A stretch of 19,156 nucleotides of DNA from Chloroflexota bacterium (GCA_029777225.1 JAKOSR010000109.1:1-19156), one strand, 5' to 3'; shown: positions 1 to 7,419, counted from the stretch's first letter. Numbers and translations are program-made. Notes: generated by a model from the letters alone, not told the origin.

Positions 1-188
1 CTGGCCTGCCCATCTGCCTGATTACGGACGTGATCCTTCCAGCACCATTGGAACAAAGCTTTCCGGAATTTTGGGAAAATTGGATTGATTCAGGTACGGG
101 TTTTGAGTCTGAATTGGACAGCGTCTTCTTTCTCAACACCGTGGGAAGCTGTGTATATCTGCCAGTCATTTTGTGGGGAGGTGAATAG
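1..188 (+). CDS. 3' end of an unidentified gene, cut by the window edge
   Basis: An open frame runs from the left edge (codons from base 3) to a TAG at 186-188 and encodes the last 61 residues of a protein that starts outside the window. The visible part is hydrophobic and aromatic, with acidic patches, and ends LPVILWGGE. No family is recognised. Its stop codon overlaps by one base the GTG start of the next gene (TAGTG), and the ribosome binding site of that gene lies inside this frame. The two are therefore probably co-transcribed and translationally coupled. That a coding frame is present is inferred from the open frame and this overlap. Confidence 0.5.
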   Translation, partial: GLPICLITDVILPAPLEQSFPEFWENWIDSGTGFESELDSVFFLNTVGSCVYLPVILWGGE

Positions 189-961
189 TGAAGTACCAAA
201 TCTATCTCTTGGCTGTCTTGGCAGGTGGGCTGCTGCTCGCTGGCTGCTTCGTAGGTCAGCAAAATCCAACTGCCAATCTCACCGCGGGCGAAGAGTTGAA
301 TTCCAATGTGATCCAAGAAAACACCGGTTGGAATTACTTCCAACACGGGGAGGGTGTTGACGTTCAGCTGGATGCTGAACCGGATTATGTAACCCCTGGC
401 ACTTGGATCATCCGTATGACCGTGCATAGCAAGGAGGCTCAAAAAGGAGTAAACGCTTCCATTACAGTCATGCGAGACAAATGCATGCCAGCGGTCGCTG
501 ACCAAACCAAAGCCATTGCACCATCCATTGTAACTGCGCAATACCTTGGCTGGGACCTTGACCTCGGTCCGAATCAGACTGAAACTTTAGTTATGCTTCT
601 GACAAACTGCGATGCAGCGCCTTATAACCTGGTTGCAGAGTTGCATGGCTATGTGATGCTAGCACCTGGCCCTGTCATAATTTTCGACATCGTCACAATC
701 TTCATGACTGAAAATAACTGGGAATTAATACGATATGGCACGCCCTGGCCGACTCCAACTTATGACCCCCTTTTGCCCGAACCGCCAGCAGACTTGGATA
801 CCCCCTTCTGGCGTACCCCAACACCAAGGATTACACCTTCAGACGCCATCCGCACGCTGGAATACTATTACACACAGACCTATGCTCAGATGCCAACACG
901 CGAAACCCCGACACCGCCTCTCACCCCTTCAGCCATCCCTGAACCCTATCCCGTGGACTGA
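188..961 (+). CDS. Secreted lipoprotein with Pro/Thr-rich C-terminal tail, function unknown
   Basis: This 257-aa protein starts with GTG, preceded by a GGGGAGGTG ribosome binding site at about 175-183. The N-terminus is a lipoprotein signal: a basic start, a hydrophobic core and a lipobox LLAGC with the acceptor Cys at residue 20. The mature protein should be lipid-anchored on the outer face of the cytoplasmic membrane. Residues about 40-180 form a folded part with few low-complexity stretches. Residues about 185-257 are rich in Pro and Thr, with repeated PTP/TPTP motifs, like the linkers in the following genes. The function is not recognised. The upstream gene overlaps it by one base. It sits before three C39-TPR membrane proteins on the same strand, so a shared role at the cell surface is possible but only inferred. 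Confidence 0.8.
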   Translation: MKYQIYLLAVLAGGLLLAGCFVGQQNPTANLTAGEELNSNVIQENTGWNYFQHGEGVDVQLDAEPDYVTPGTWIIRMTVHSKEAQKGVNASITVMRDKCMPAVADQTKAIAPSIVTAQYLGWDLDLGPNQTETLVMLLTNCDAAPYNLVAELHGYVMLAPGPVIIFDIVTIFMTENNWELIRYGTPWPTPTYDPLLPEPPADLDTPFWRTPTPRITPSDAIRTLEYYYTQTYAQMPTRETPTPPLTPSAIPEPYPVD

Positions 962-1078
962 AAGTCAGGAGAACCTGTTTGCAGACCGGACGAAACGATT
1001 TTTCAATCGGGTATCTGAGCATTGAGGCAATGCGTCCTGAACGGAGCCAACAGCACTTGGGTTATAATCCACGCTGGT

Positions 1079-2473
1079 ATGGAAAAAAAGAAATCAACGA
1101 CTCCCGGAGCTCCCCCCTCCAGAAAAAGCCGATTGGGACGGTTTTTACTCTTTGTTCTAGCGAGTTTGGTGGTGGCGGGGATAATTCTGGTCGCTTTGTA
1201 CCAGGTACCTGCCATCCACGACCGGGCTTACTTTTACGTGGCCAGCCTGCGCTCAAAGATTTACTATTTCTTTAAACCCCCGCAGGAATCGGCATTTGTG
1301 CCTTCCACCGAATCGACACTGGACCTCGGTGCCATTTCCTCCAGCCCCACACCCACGCTAACCCAAGCCCCCTCGCAGGCAACCCCAATGACTGCTGAGC
1401 AGGCTGCCCCGGCCACGGCCACACCTGAACCGACTCTTGAACCAACGCCTCTTCCGGCTTCCGTGCAATTGCAGGGCGTAATCCAGGAATACCAGCGCTT
1501 CAACAGCTGCGGACCGGCCAACCTCGCACTGGCTATGCGTTATTGGGGCTGGGTAGGCGACCAACTCGACATTGAGAAGGTTGTGAAACCTCGCCTGGAA
1601 GACCGCAACGTCACCATCCCTGAAATGTTGGTTTATGTGCAAAATGAGACCAGCTTAACCGGTCAAATCCGTTATAACGGCACTGTCAGTTTGTTGAAAA
1701 AGTTCATCGCTGCCGGGTTCCCCGTGCTGATTGAACGCGGTTACGTTAACCGCGACGACGGCTGGATGGGACATTACGGCGTTGTGGATGGCTACGATGA
1801 TAGTGTCGTAATGGGCGGGCAGTACGATAACGTTTTGGGAACGCCCGGGTACGCCGGCGCTGTACACATCCCCGATACCTTCAATGGTGAAGTGTGGGTA
1901 ACCTATGACAGCCTGCAGAGTTATTGGGACGAGTTCTTCGGTACCTACATGGTGGTGTATCCTCCCGAACGGGAAGCGGAAGTGCTGGCTATCCTTGGCC
2001 CGGACGCTGATGCAGCGGTAAACCTTGAAAACACCATCGCTGCCATAACGGGCCGGCTTGAGACGGTTGAAAAGTCGGAAAAGTACTTTACGCTCTACAG
2101 CCTGGGCGAACTATTGGTGATGAAAAAAGACTATGCGAACGCCGCTGCAGCCTTTGATGAAGCCTTTTCTGTTTATGGGTTTCTACCCGTGGATGACAGG
2201 CCCTGGCGCATGCTATGGTACCAGGTTGGACCCTACGAAGCCTATTACAATATGGGCCGCTACGAAGATGTGGTGAGCCTGGCCTACAAGACCATTACCG
2301 ACACCCCCCAACCCGCATTGCCCGAAACGTTCCTGTGGAGCGGCCGGGCGAACGTCGCGCTTGGCAATACCTCCACCGCCATTTTTGACTTTCAACGCGC
2401 GCTGCAGTGGCATCCTAACTGGCCGCCGGCCGTGGAAGAATTGAAAGCCCTGGGCGTGGACCCTCAAAGTTAA
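1079..2473 (+). CDS. Membrane-anchored C39-like cysteine peptidase domain with TPR-like C-terminus (paralogue 1)
   Basis: This is a 464-aa protein. The ATG at 1079 was chosen over an in-frame TTG at 1022 because MEKKKS followed by a basic stretch and one hydrophobic helix (about residues 20-40) is a normal membrane-anchor start. The helix is followed by LYQVP and KIYYFFKPP, a juxtamembrane motif shared with the next two genes. Residues about 85-125 are a Pro/Thr/Ala-rich linker. The C39-like papain fold follows: Cys144 in NSCGPAN, His232 in GWMGHYG and Asp266 in IPDTF form the expected triad, and Gln139 could supply the oxyanion hole. Residues about 320-464 look like TPR repeats and contain the family block ALQWHPNW. 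This copy has about 12 extra residues between His and Asp compared with the other two. The catalytic part should face outside. The substrate is unknown, and it could also be a non-proteolytic C39-like domain. Confidence 0.85.
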   Translation: MEKKKSTTPGAPPSRKSRLGRFLLFVLASLVVAGIILVALYQVPAIHDRAYFYVASLRSKIYYFFKPPQESAFVPSTESTLDLGAISSSPTPTLTQAPSQATPMTAEQAAPATATPEPTLEPTPLPASVQLQGVIQEYQRFNSCGPANLALAMRYWGWVGDQLDIEKVVKPRLEDRNVTIPEMLVYVQNETSLTGQIRYNGTVSLLKKFIAAGFPVLIERGYVNRDDGWMGHYGVVDGYDDSVVMGGQYDNVLGTPGYAGAVHIPDTFNGEVWVTYDSLQSYWDEFFGTYMVVYPPEREAEVLAILGPDADAAVNLENTIAAITGRLETVEKSEKYFTLYSLGELLVMKKDYANAAAAFDEAFSVYGFLPVDDRPWRMLWYQVGPYEAYYNMGRYEDVVSLAYKTITDTPQPALPETFLWSGRANVALGNTSTAIFDFQRALQWHPNWPPAVEELKALGVDPQS

Positions 2474-2523
2474 CCGTTCCGGCTTAGCAAATCACGCTTT
2501 TTGAAAAGAAGAACATCATCGTC

Positions 2524-3852
2524 ATGACTGACCCTAAGAAAACTTTCAAGAAACAATTGTCTCAAACATCCCCCTGGCGCAAGCCCTGGATTTACCTTGG
2601 TTTGGTCCTGCTGGCCGGGCTGGTTTTGCTTGGGCTTTACCAGGTTCCCTTCGTGCATGACAGGGCTTCGATTTACGTCAACAACCTGAATGCCAAGATT
2701 TACTATTGGCTGCATCCGCCGACAGAAAACGTGTTTGGCCCTGCCCAGCAGGGCACGGTGAGCGCGCAGGTGGTGGCCACCCTGACAGCCATGGCCCCCA
2801 GCGCGACGCCCGTTTTGCCGACCAATACCCCCCAGCCTGACCAGACCGAAGTGGCCACGGATGTCCCTGAGCCCACCAAGACGCCTTTCCCTGTCCCCGC
2901 GGTGTGGAAAATTGATGGCATGGGGCTTGAGTACCAAACGTTCAATAACTGCGGCCCGGCCAACCTCTCCATGTACGTGACCTATTGGGGATGGCCGACC
3001 GTACAATCGCTGACGGAAGCCAAGTTGAAGACCCAGGCGGATGACCGCAACGTGATGCTGACCGAGATGCTGGATTACGTGCGGGCCAATACCAATCTGG
3101 ATGGGGTCATCCGGTATGGCGGGGACATGGACGTGTTGCGCCGGCTGGTCGCGGGCGGGTTCCCGGTGCTGTTTGAGCGGGGCCACACCGACCCAAAGAA
3201 TGGCTGGATGGGGCATTATGGAATCGTGACGGCTTATGATGACGCCACGCAGACTGTGACCATCCCGGACACGTTGCTGGGGATGGTGACCATCAGTTAC
3301 GATGAACTGCTGCAGGACTGGGCGCATTTTGATGGCATTTACCTGGTGGTTTACCCCCAGGACCGGCAGGCTGAGGTGATGAGCTTGTTGGGTGATGAAG
3401 CGGACCCAGTGGAAAACCTGAAGCATGCCCTGGACAAGGTGAACGCCAGGGTGGAGCAGGCCACCGGGCGGGAGCTGTTCTTCGCCCTTTACAGCCGGGG
3501 GTCGTTGCTGGTGTTGCTGCAGGATTACGTGGCAGCGGCGCAGTCTTATGACCAGGCGTTTAACCTGTACGCGCAACTGCCGGCCGGCGAACGGCCCTGG
3601 CGCGTGACATGGTACCTGGTAGGGCCTTATGAAGCGTATTATTACACGGGCCGCTACCAGGACGTGGTGACCCTGGCGCAACAGACGCTGGATAACACCA
3701 ATCTGGATTCTTTGCCCGAGACGTGGCTGTGGGCCGGCAAGGCCGCGGCCATGCTGGGCGAAAAGGAAAAAGCTATTGACTATTTGCAGGGCGCGCTCGA
3801 ATGGTACCCCAATTGGGACCTTGCTTTGGCCGAGCTTGCCAAACTTCAATAA
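2524..3852 (+). CDS. Membrane-anchored C39-like cysteine peptidase domain with TPR-like C-terminus (paralogue 2)
   Basis: This 442-aa protein has the same layout as its neighbours: a basic N-terminus, one membrane helix at about residues 23-40 ending in LYQVP, a KIYYWLHPP motif, a Pro/Thr linker at about 90-125, the C39-like domain, then TPR-like helices. Cys143 (NNCGPAN), His231 (GWMGHYG) and Asp249 (IPDTL) are all kept, as is Gln138 before the Cys. The C-terminal part carries RELFFALYSRGSLLV, GPYEAYYYTGRY, LPETWLW and LEWYPNW, the motifs shared by all three copies. Only 50 bases separate it from the upstream paralogue, with no clear terminator, so the two are probably one transcript. The upstream AAGAAG is only a weak ribosome binding site. 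Each paralogue differs enough to suggest an old duplication. No substrate can be named. Confidence 0.87.
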   Translation: MTDPKKTFKKQLSQTSPWRKPWIYLGLVLLAGLVLLGLYQVPFVHDRASIYVNNLNAKIYYWLHPPTENVFGPAQQGTVSAQVVATLTAMAPSATPVLPTNTPQPDQTEVATDVPEPTKTPFPVPAVWKIDGMGLEYQTFNNCGPANLSMYVTYWGWPTVQSLTEAKLKTQADDRNVMLTEMLDYVRANTNLDGVIRYGGDMDVLRRLVAGGFPVLFERGHTDPKNGWMGHYGIVTAYDDATQTVTIPDTLLGMVTISYDELLQDWAHFDGIYLVVYPQDRQAEVMSLLGDEADPVENLKHALDKVNARVEQATGRELFFALYSRGSLLVLLQDYVAAAQSYDQAFNLYAQLPAGERPWRVTWYLVGPYEAYYYTGRYQDVVTLAQQTLDNTNLDSLPETWLWAGKAAAMLGEKEKAIDYLQGALEWYPNWDLALAELAKLQ

Positions 3853-3920
3853 GGGTCAAACTCAAAATACTTACTAAAACATAAGAAGATGCAGCGGAAA
3901 ACCAAGTTTTTGGCCGCTGA

Positions 3921-3926
3921 TATAAT
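3921..3926 (+). promoter_or_regulatory. TATAAT -10 box of the third C39-TPR gene, nearly leaderless
   Basis: A perfect TATAAT ends nine bases before the ATG at 3936. Standard -10 geometry puts transcription start about three bases before the start codon. No TTGACA-like -35 lies 16-18 bases upstream. It suggests that paralogue 3 has its own promoter in addition to any read-through. Confidence 0.5.
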
Positions 3927-3935
3927 GCCTTGCGT

Positions 3936-5273
3936 ATGACAAAAGAAAAAGTTGAACTCAAACGGAAGTTGGTCAAAAAGACCGGACAAAACCTTCCTGT
4001 AAAAATAATTATTGGTCTGGCGCTGTTGGCGCTCATCCTCGTGGGCTTGTACCAGGTGCCATCGATTCAAAACCGGGCCTATTACCACCTGGCGCGGGCC
4101 CGGGCGCGGTTGTTTTACTTCTTCAACCCACCGGCGGCGGTCGCTTTTAGCCCGGTTGAACAAGGCGCGATGATTTCGGCTGCCCAGTCGACGCTGACCG
4201 CGCGGGCGCCAACCCAGACGCCCACGCCGACAGCCCAACCCACCGAGATGGACACGCCGACGCCCACCATTACGGCCACGCCAACCATCACGCCGACGCG
4301 CATCCCCATGGCCGTGCAATTGAAGGGCGTCAAGCTGGAAGCTCAGGGGTTTAATAACTGCGGCCCGACCAACATGGCCATGATTCTTTCCTATTGGGGT
4401 TGGAAAGGTGACCAGCACGTGACCGAAAAGGTGCTTAAACCCCGCAAAGAAGACCGCAACGTGATGCCCTACGAAATGCTCGACTACGTCCAAACGCAAA
4501 CTGACTTGGATGGAATCGTGCGTTATGGCGGCAACATTGACCTGGTAAAGCGTTTGGTGGCTGCCGGTTTCCCCGTGGTGATTGAACGGGGTTACATGGA
4601 CAAGCATGAGGGGTGGATGGGGCATTATGGCATCATCACCGGATACGATGACGCCAAGCAGCAGGTGAGCATCCCGGATTCCTATATTGGTGAAATCAAG
4701 ATGAGCTACGCGGATATAGAAATGTATTGGGCGCATTTTGATGACATCTACCTGGTGGTGTTTCCCCATGAACGAGCCCAGGAGGTGTATGACATCCTGG
4801 GTCCCCAGATGGACGACACGTATAACAAGCAATACGCGCTCGACCAGGTGACCAATCGCCTGTATACGCTGGAAGGCCGCGAGCTTTTCTTTGCCTGGTA
4901 TAGCCGCGGTTCCATCCTGGTTGAAATGAATGACTACTATGGGGCCTCGCAATCCTTTGACAAGGCCTTTGAGATTTATGCCACATTGAAAGAGGAAGAA
5001 CGCCCATGGCGCATCACCTGGTACCAGACCGGGCCATTCTTCGCGTATTACTACATGGGCCGTTACAACGACCTTTACAACCTGGCAAAACAAACGCTGG
5101 ACAAGACCCCCGAAGACGCCATCCCTGAGACCTGGGTATGGCTGGGACGGGCCGCGGTGATGCTGGGGAAGCATGACGAAGCCGTGTATGATTTCCGGCA
5201 GGCACTCTTCTGGCACCCGGACTGGTGGGTCGCGAAGAACGAGCTGATTGCTCTTGGCGAGCCAGTTGATTAA
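3936..5273 (+). CDS. Membrane-anchored C39-like cysteine peptidase domain with TPR-like C-terminus (paralogue 3)
   Basis: This is a 445-aa protein from the ATG at 3936. An in-frame TTG two codons earlier is less likely. A Lys-rich cytoplasmic start leads into a helix at about residues 22-40 and the shared LYQVP motif. The linker at about 90-125 is the purest of the three, with runs of TPTPT encoded by repetitive ACGCCGACG-type DNA at about 4210-4300. The C39-like triad is Cys142 (NNCGPTN), His230 (GWMGHYG) and Asp248 (IPDSY), with Gln137 as the oxyanion candidate. The TPR-like C-terminus has RELFFAWYSRGSILV, IPETWVWLGR and LFWHPDW. It lies 83 bases after paralogue 2 and has a TATAAT box close to its start. 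No known bacteriocin-export ABC transporter is adjacent, so this is not a typical C39 leader peptidase. Its role is unknown. Confidence 0.87.
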   Translation: MTKEKVELKRKLVKKTGQNLPVKIIIGLALLALILVGLYQVPSIQNRAYYHLARARARLFYFFNPPAAVAFSPVEQGAMISAAQSTLTARAPTQTPTPTAQPTEMDTPTPTITATPTITPTRIPMAVQLKGVKLEAQGFNNCGPTNMAMILSYWGWKGDQHVTEKVLKPRKEDRNVMPYEMLDYVQTQTDLDGIVRYGGNIDLVKRLVAAGFPVVIERGYMDKHEGWMGHYGIITGYDDAKQQVSIPDSYIGEIKMSYADIEMYWAHFDDIYLVVFPHERAQEVYDILGPQMDDTYNKQYALDQVTNRLYTLEGRELFFAWYSRGSILVEMNDYYGASQSFDKAFEIYATLKEEERPWRITWYQTGPFFAYYYMGRYNDLYNLAKQTLDKTPEDAIPETWVWLGRAAVMLGKHDEAVYDFRQALFWHPDWWVAKNELIALGEPVD

Positions 5274-5339
5274 GTTGGGTTGGCATTAGGCTGGAACACG
5301 GTGTGACAGGCCAGGATTGAAACAGACTGGTGAGGGATT

Positions 5340-6107
5340 ATGAGTGGATACACCCGCTACAATTCGAAGATGTGGGACGCGTGGAGCGAACAGCGCAACC
5401 AATGGACCATTCCCCTCTCCCATGAAGAATTCCTGAAGGCGAAAGCAGAGCCACCCCTTATTTTCTTGACCCCCGAGAAGACCGTGCCGCTGGCGTGGTT
5501 TCCACCAGCGGGCGCGCGGGTGTTGGGCGTGGCATGTGGAGGGGGGCAGCAGGGGCCCGTGCTGGTCGCGAGCGGGTATGAGGTCAGCATCATGGACCTA
5601 TCGGACCGGCAGCTGGGTGCTGAACGATTGGTCGCCGCGCGCGAGGGGTACCGGATTGATACCGTAAAGGCTGACATGACGGTGAGTTTCCCGTTCGCGA
5701 GCGCGAGCTTTGACCTGGTGGTCAACCCGGTCTCGAACAGTTATATCGAGGAGCTTGACAACCTGTGGCGGGAAAGCTTCAGGGTGCTCAAGCCGGGCGG
5801 GGCTTTGATGACCGGGTGGGCCAACCCACTCCTGTATTTATTTGAAGACGCGCCTTTTGAGCAGGAAGGCCTGGATTTTGTGTGCAAGTTTCCGCTGCCT
5901 TATAATGGGCGGAAAATGGCCGAAGCGGGGATGGAAGTGAGGTTGGATACGGGCTACCAATTCAGCCACACGCTTGAAGCGCAGATAGGGGGGCAGCTCA
6001 GGGCGGGGTTCGTGCTGAAGGGTTTTTACGAGGATACGGAGAGCGCGTCACCCCTGGCGCGATTTACCAGCATGTACGCGGCGGATTTGGCGGTGAAGCC
6101 GGCGTGA
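5340..6107 (+). CDS. Class I SAM-dependent methyltransferase
   Basis: This 255-aa protein begins at an ATG preceded by GTGAGGG. The Rossmann-fold methyltransferase signature is clear. Motif I is VLGVACGGGQQG at residues 61-72, binding S-adenosylmethionine. An acidic residue, Asp86, ends the second strand. SFPFASASFDLVVNPVS at about 116-132 carries motifs II/III. FRVLKPGG at about 147-154 is the motif seen in small-molecule and quinone methyltransferases. The N-terminus (YNSKMWDAW) resembles others of this family that begin with a W/D-rich segment. No membrane segment is present, so it should be cytoplasmic. The substrate cannot be inferred from the sequence. It follows the C39-TPR genes by 66 bases on the same strand and is closed by a strong terminator. 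Confidence 0.85.
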   Translation: MSGYTRYNSKMWDAWSEQRNQWTIPLSHEEFLKAKAEPPLIFLTPEKTVPLAWFPPAGARVLGVACGGGQQGPVLVASGYEVSIMDLSDRQLGAERLVAAREGYRIDTVKADMTVSFPFASASFDLVVNPVSNSYIEELDNLWRESFRVLKPGGALMTGWANPLLYLFEDAPFEQEGLDFVCKFPLPYNGRKMAEAGMEVRLDTGYQFSHTLEAQIGGQLRAGFVLKGFYEDTESASPLARFTSMYAADLAVKPA

Positions 6108-6155
6108 GTTGTTGAGCGTTGGCAAGGGGGAACGCGCCCGAGATTTTAGGAAATG

Positions 6156-6195
6156 AAACCAGGCGGAGGGATCAGTCAAACCCTCCGCCTGGTTT
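6156..6195. terminator. Bidirectional terminator between methyltransferase and XRE regulator genes
   Basis: A perfect 15-bp stem (AAACCAGGCGGAGGG with its complement) encloses a 10-base loop at 6171-6180. A T-rich run follows on the plus strand and an A-run precedes it, so it can serve both convergent genes. Confidence 0.9.
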
Positions 6196-6252
6196 TTGTA
6201 AGGTGCAATTGTGGCTTTATTTGGCGTGATCAAGAAAGGATCGCGGCCTACC

Positions 6253-7146
6253 CTAGTCAAGGTCCAGGAAGGGAAGCAAGCCACGCAGGAGCTTGATGTC
6301 GCCTTGTTTCATCAGGTCCGCGGCGATATTCTTCAACCCTGCTTCGCTCATAAAGGGGGCCAGGCCGATGATGGTTTCGGCATTACCTTTTCCTTTCAGT
6401 TTGCCAGCCAGGGCATCCAGCGTGGTTTCTTCCAGGAATGGGGCGAGCATGACGAGTGAGCTGCCGTCAACCTCACCCTCCATGGCTTGCATGACCAGTT
6501 TGTCCAGCGCTTCCTCATCCAGGAAGGGAGCCAGGGGCAGGATGGCCCCGATATTCCCCTTCCACTCCGGATGCTCACTGATGAGGGCGGAAAGCTGTTC
6601 ACTCTCCAGGAAGGGTGCCAGTACGACCAATCTTTCCATCCCCAGGTTCTTCACCTGTTTGGCCATGGCCATCAGGCGCTCAGAACTAAGAAATGGGGCC
6701 ATCTCAACCAGGATGGAAAAGTCCAGTGGTTCCTCGGAGGCTTTTTCGGCGTAATCTTCCACTTGGGAGGGCTTGAGCAAGGGGGCCACGCTGGCCACCT
6801 CTTCCATTTTGACATCCTCGGCGTGGTTGACCACCTTGTCCACAACGCGGGCTTCTTTTTCCGAACCGAGGAGTTCCTCGATGGAAACGCCCAGGATGTT
6901 GGAAAGCTCGGCCAGCTTGGAGATATCGGGCATGGTGTTGCCACGTTCCCAATTGCTGACGGCCTGGTAACTCACCAACATCTTGTCGGCGAGCTCCATT
7001 TGGGTCATGTCCTTTTGTTTACGGAGCGCGGCAATCTTGGCGCCTACCTTTTTTGTATCAAACATTTTGTCCTCTTTTCTTTTGCTAAGTTTATTTTCTA
7101 CGTCTTGCACGAAATCCGCAAGCCAATTCAGATTAAAGAATTTCAT
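6253..7146 (-). CDS. XRE-family transcriptional regulator with seven C-terminal APFL repeats
   Basis: This 297-aa protein, if started at 7146, has a helix-turn-helix of the Cro/C1 type at residues about 34-92: GAKIAALRKQKDMTQ, then VSYQAVSNWERG, then LGVSIEELLG. From residue 121 to the end it is built from seven copies of a 28-29 residue repeat. Each is marked by APLL, APFL, APFM or LPFL, at residues 121, 150, 177, 206, 235, 263 and 291. They look like pairs of amphipathic helices. Two starts are possible. The ATG at 7146 has GAGGTG four bases upstream, overlapping the stop of the 55-aa gene before it. The internal ATG at 7065 has AGAGGA and gives the usual compact XRE start. The longer form adds 27 residues. 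The repeats may sense a ligand or mediate oligomerisation, but this is a guess. It is convergent with the methyltransferase and probably operonic with the 55-aa gene. Confidence 0.85.
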   Translation of the reverse strand: MKFFNLNWLADFVQDVENKLSKRKEDKMFDTKKVGAKIAALRKQKDMTQMELADKMLVSYQAVSNWERGNTMPDISKLAELSNILGVSIEELLGSEKEARVVDKVVNHAEDVKMEEVASVAPLLKPSQVEDYAEKASEEPLDFSILVEMAPFLSSERLMAMAKQVKNLGMERLVVLAPFLESEQLSALISEHPEWKGNIGAILPLAPFLDEEALDKLVMQAMEGEVDGSSLVMLAPFLEETTLDALAGKLKGKGNAETIIGLAPFMSEAGLKNIAADLMKQGDIKLLRGLLPFLDLD

Positions 7147-7154
7147 ATTTCACC

Positions 7155-7322
7155 TCAGGAACCGGGGAATTCCCGCCAGATTTCAGCGCGCAGCCAACCG
7201 TTGCCCCAATAAGCCCCCGGCTGGGGGTGACCTTTATCGCTTGCCGCGACAAGGATGGGATGCTTGACCCGTTTGGTCGTTTCTTCTGATTTTTCCTGTT
7301 TGCTTATCTTTTGCTTCCACAT
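7155..7322 (-). CDS. Small 55-aa protein upstream of the XRE regulator, function unknown
   Basis: A short frame starts at ATG 7322 and ends at a TGA at 7157-7155. A near-perfect AGGAGG (7333-7328) sits five bases before the start, and a TATACT box lies further upstream. The protein is charged at the N-terminus (MWKQKISKQEKSEE) and has an aromatic Gly/Trp-rich C-terminal part (GAYWGNGWLRAEIWREF). No membrane helix or signal is visible. Eight bases separate its stop from the ATG of the regulator at 7146, and the TGA overlaps that gene's GAGGTG site. Translation of the two is therefore probably coupled. The family is not recognised. It could be a partner, effector or leader of the regulator. Confidence rests on the ribosome binding site and spacing, not on homology. 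Confidence 0.65.
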   Translation of the reverse strand: MWKQKISKQEKSEETTKRVKHPILVAASDKGHPQPGAYWGNGWLRAEIWREFPGS

Positions 7323-7344
7323 GGCAGCCTCCTGTTCACGTTTG

Positions 7345-7350
7345 AGTATA
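7345..7350 (-). promoter_or_regulatory. Candidate -10 box (TATACT) for the 55-aa protein / XRE operon
   Basis: TATACT on the minus strand lies 22 bases before the ATG at 7322, which leaves room for a short leader with AGGAGG. No canonical -35 is found at normal spacing; TTGATA is 21 bases upstream, which is too far. Confidence 0.4.
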
Positions 7351-7373
7351 GAGGACAGGGGCCAGGATTCCTA

Positions 7374-7414
7374 TCAAGCGTCGCTTGAAAACGGGTGATT
7401 CAAGTGACGGTTGA
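7374..7414. promoter_or_regulatory. Tandem palindromic operator candidate between the XRE operon and sbcD
   Basis: A perfect 15-base palindrome, TCAAGCGTCGCTTGA, lies at 7374-7388. A degenerate copy, TCAAGTGACGGTTGA, lies at 7400-7414 and matches it at 12 of 15 positions. The centres are 26 bases apart, about two and a half helical turns. The second copy covers the -35 region of the sbcD TATAAT box. The arrangement is typical of operators for a dimeric repressor. The XRE protein encoded next door is an obvious but untested candidate. Confidence 0.5.
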
Positions 7415-7419
7415 GTCGG

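Noticed and set aside
85..360. A 91-aa plus-strand frame at the left edge
   Set aside because: It overlaps the lipoprotein signal sequence in another frame and has no ribosome binding site. The lipobox and the one-base overlap favour the other two frames.
4210..4300. Repetitive ACGCCGACG-like DNA that could be taken for a repeat element
   Set aside because: It encodes the Thr/Pro linker in frame and is explained by protein low complexity. It lacks the constant repeat and spacer pattern of a CRISPR array.
2470..5216. Two long minus-strand open frames (459 and 456 aa) opposite the second and third C39-TPR genes
   Set aside because: They lie exactly antisense to clear coding genes, have no recognisable motifs and read as His/Arg/Gly-rich shadow translations. 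Their similar position reflects that the two plus-strand genes are paralogues with the same codon bias.
6487..7212. A 241-aa plus-strand frame opposite the XRE regulator and the 55-aa gene
   Set aside because: It is antisense to the repeat-rich regulator and is His/Gly/Phe-rich without motifs. Helix-turn-helix residues, ribosome binding sites and promoter all support the minus strand.
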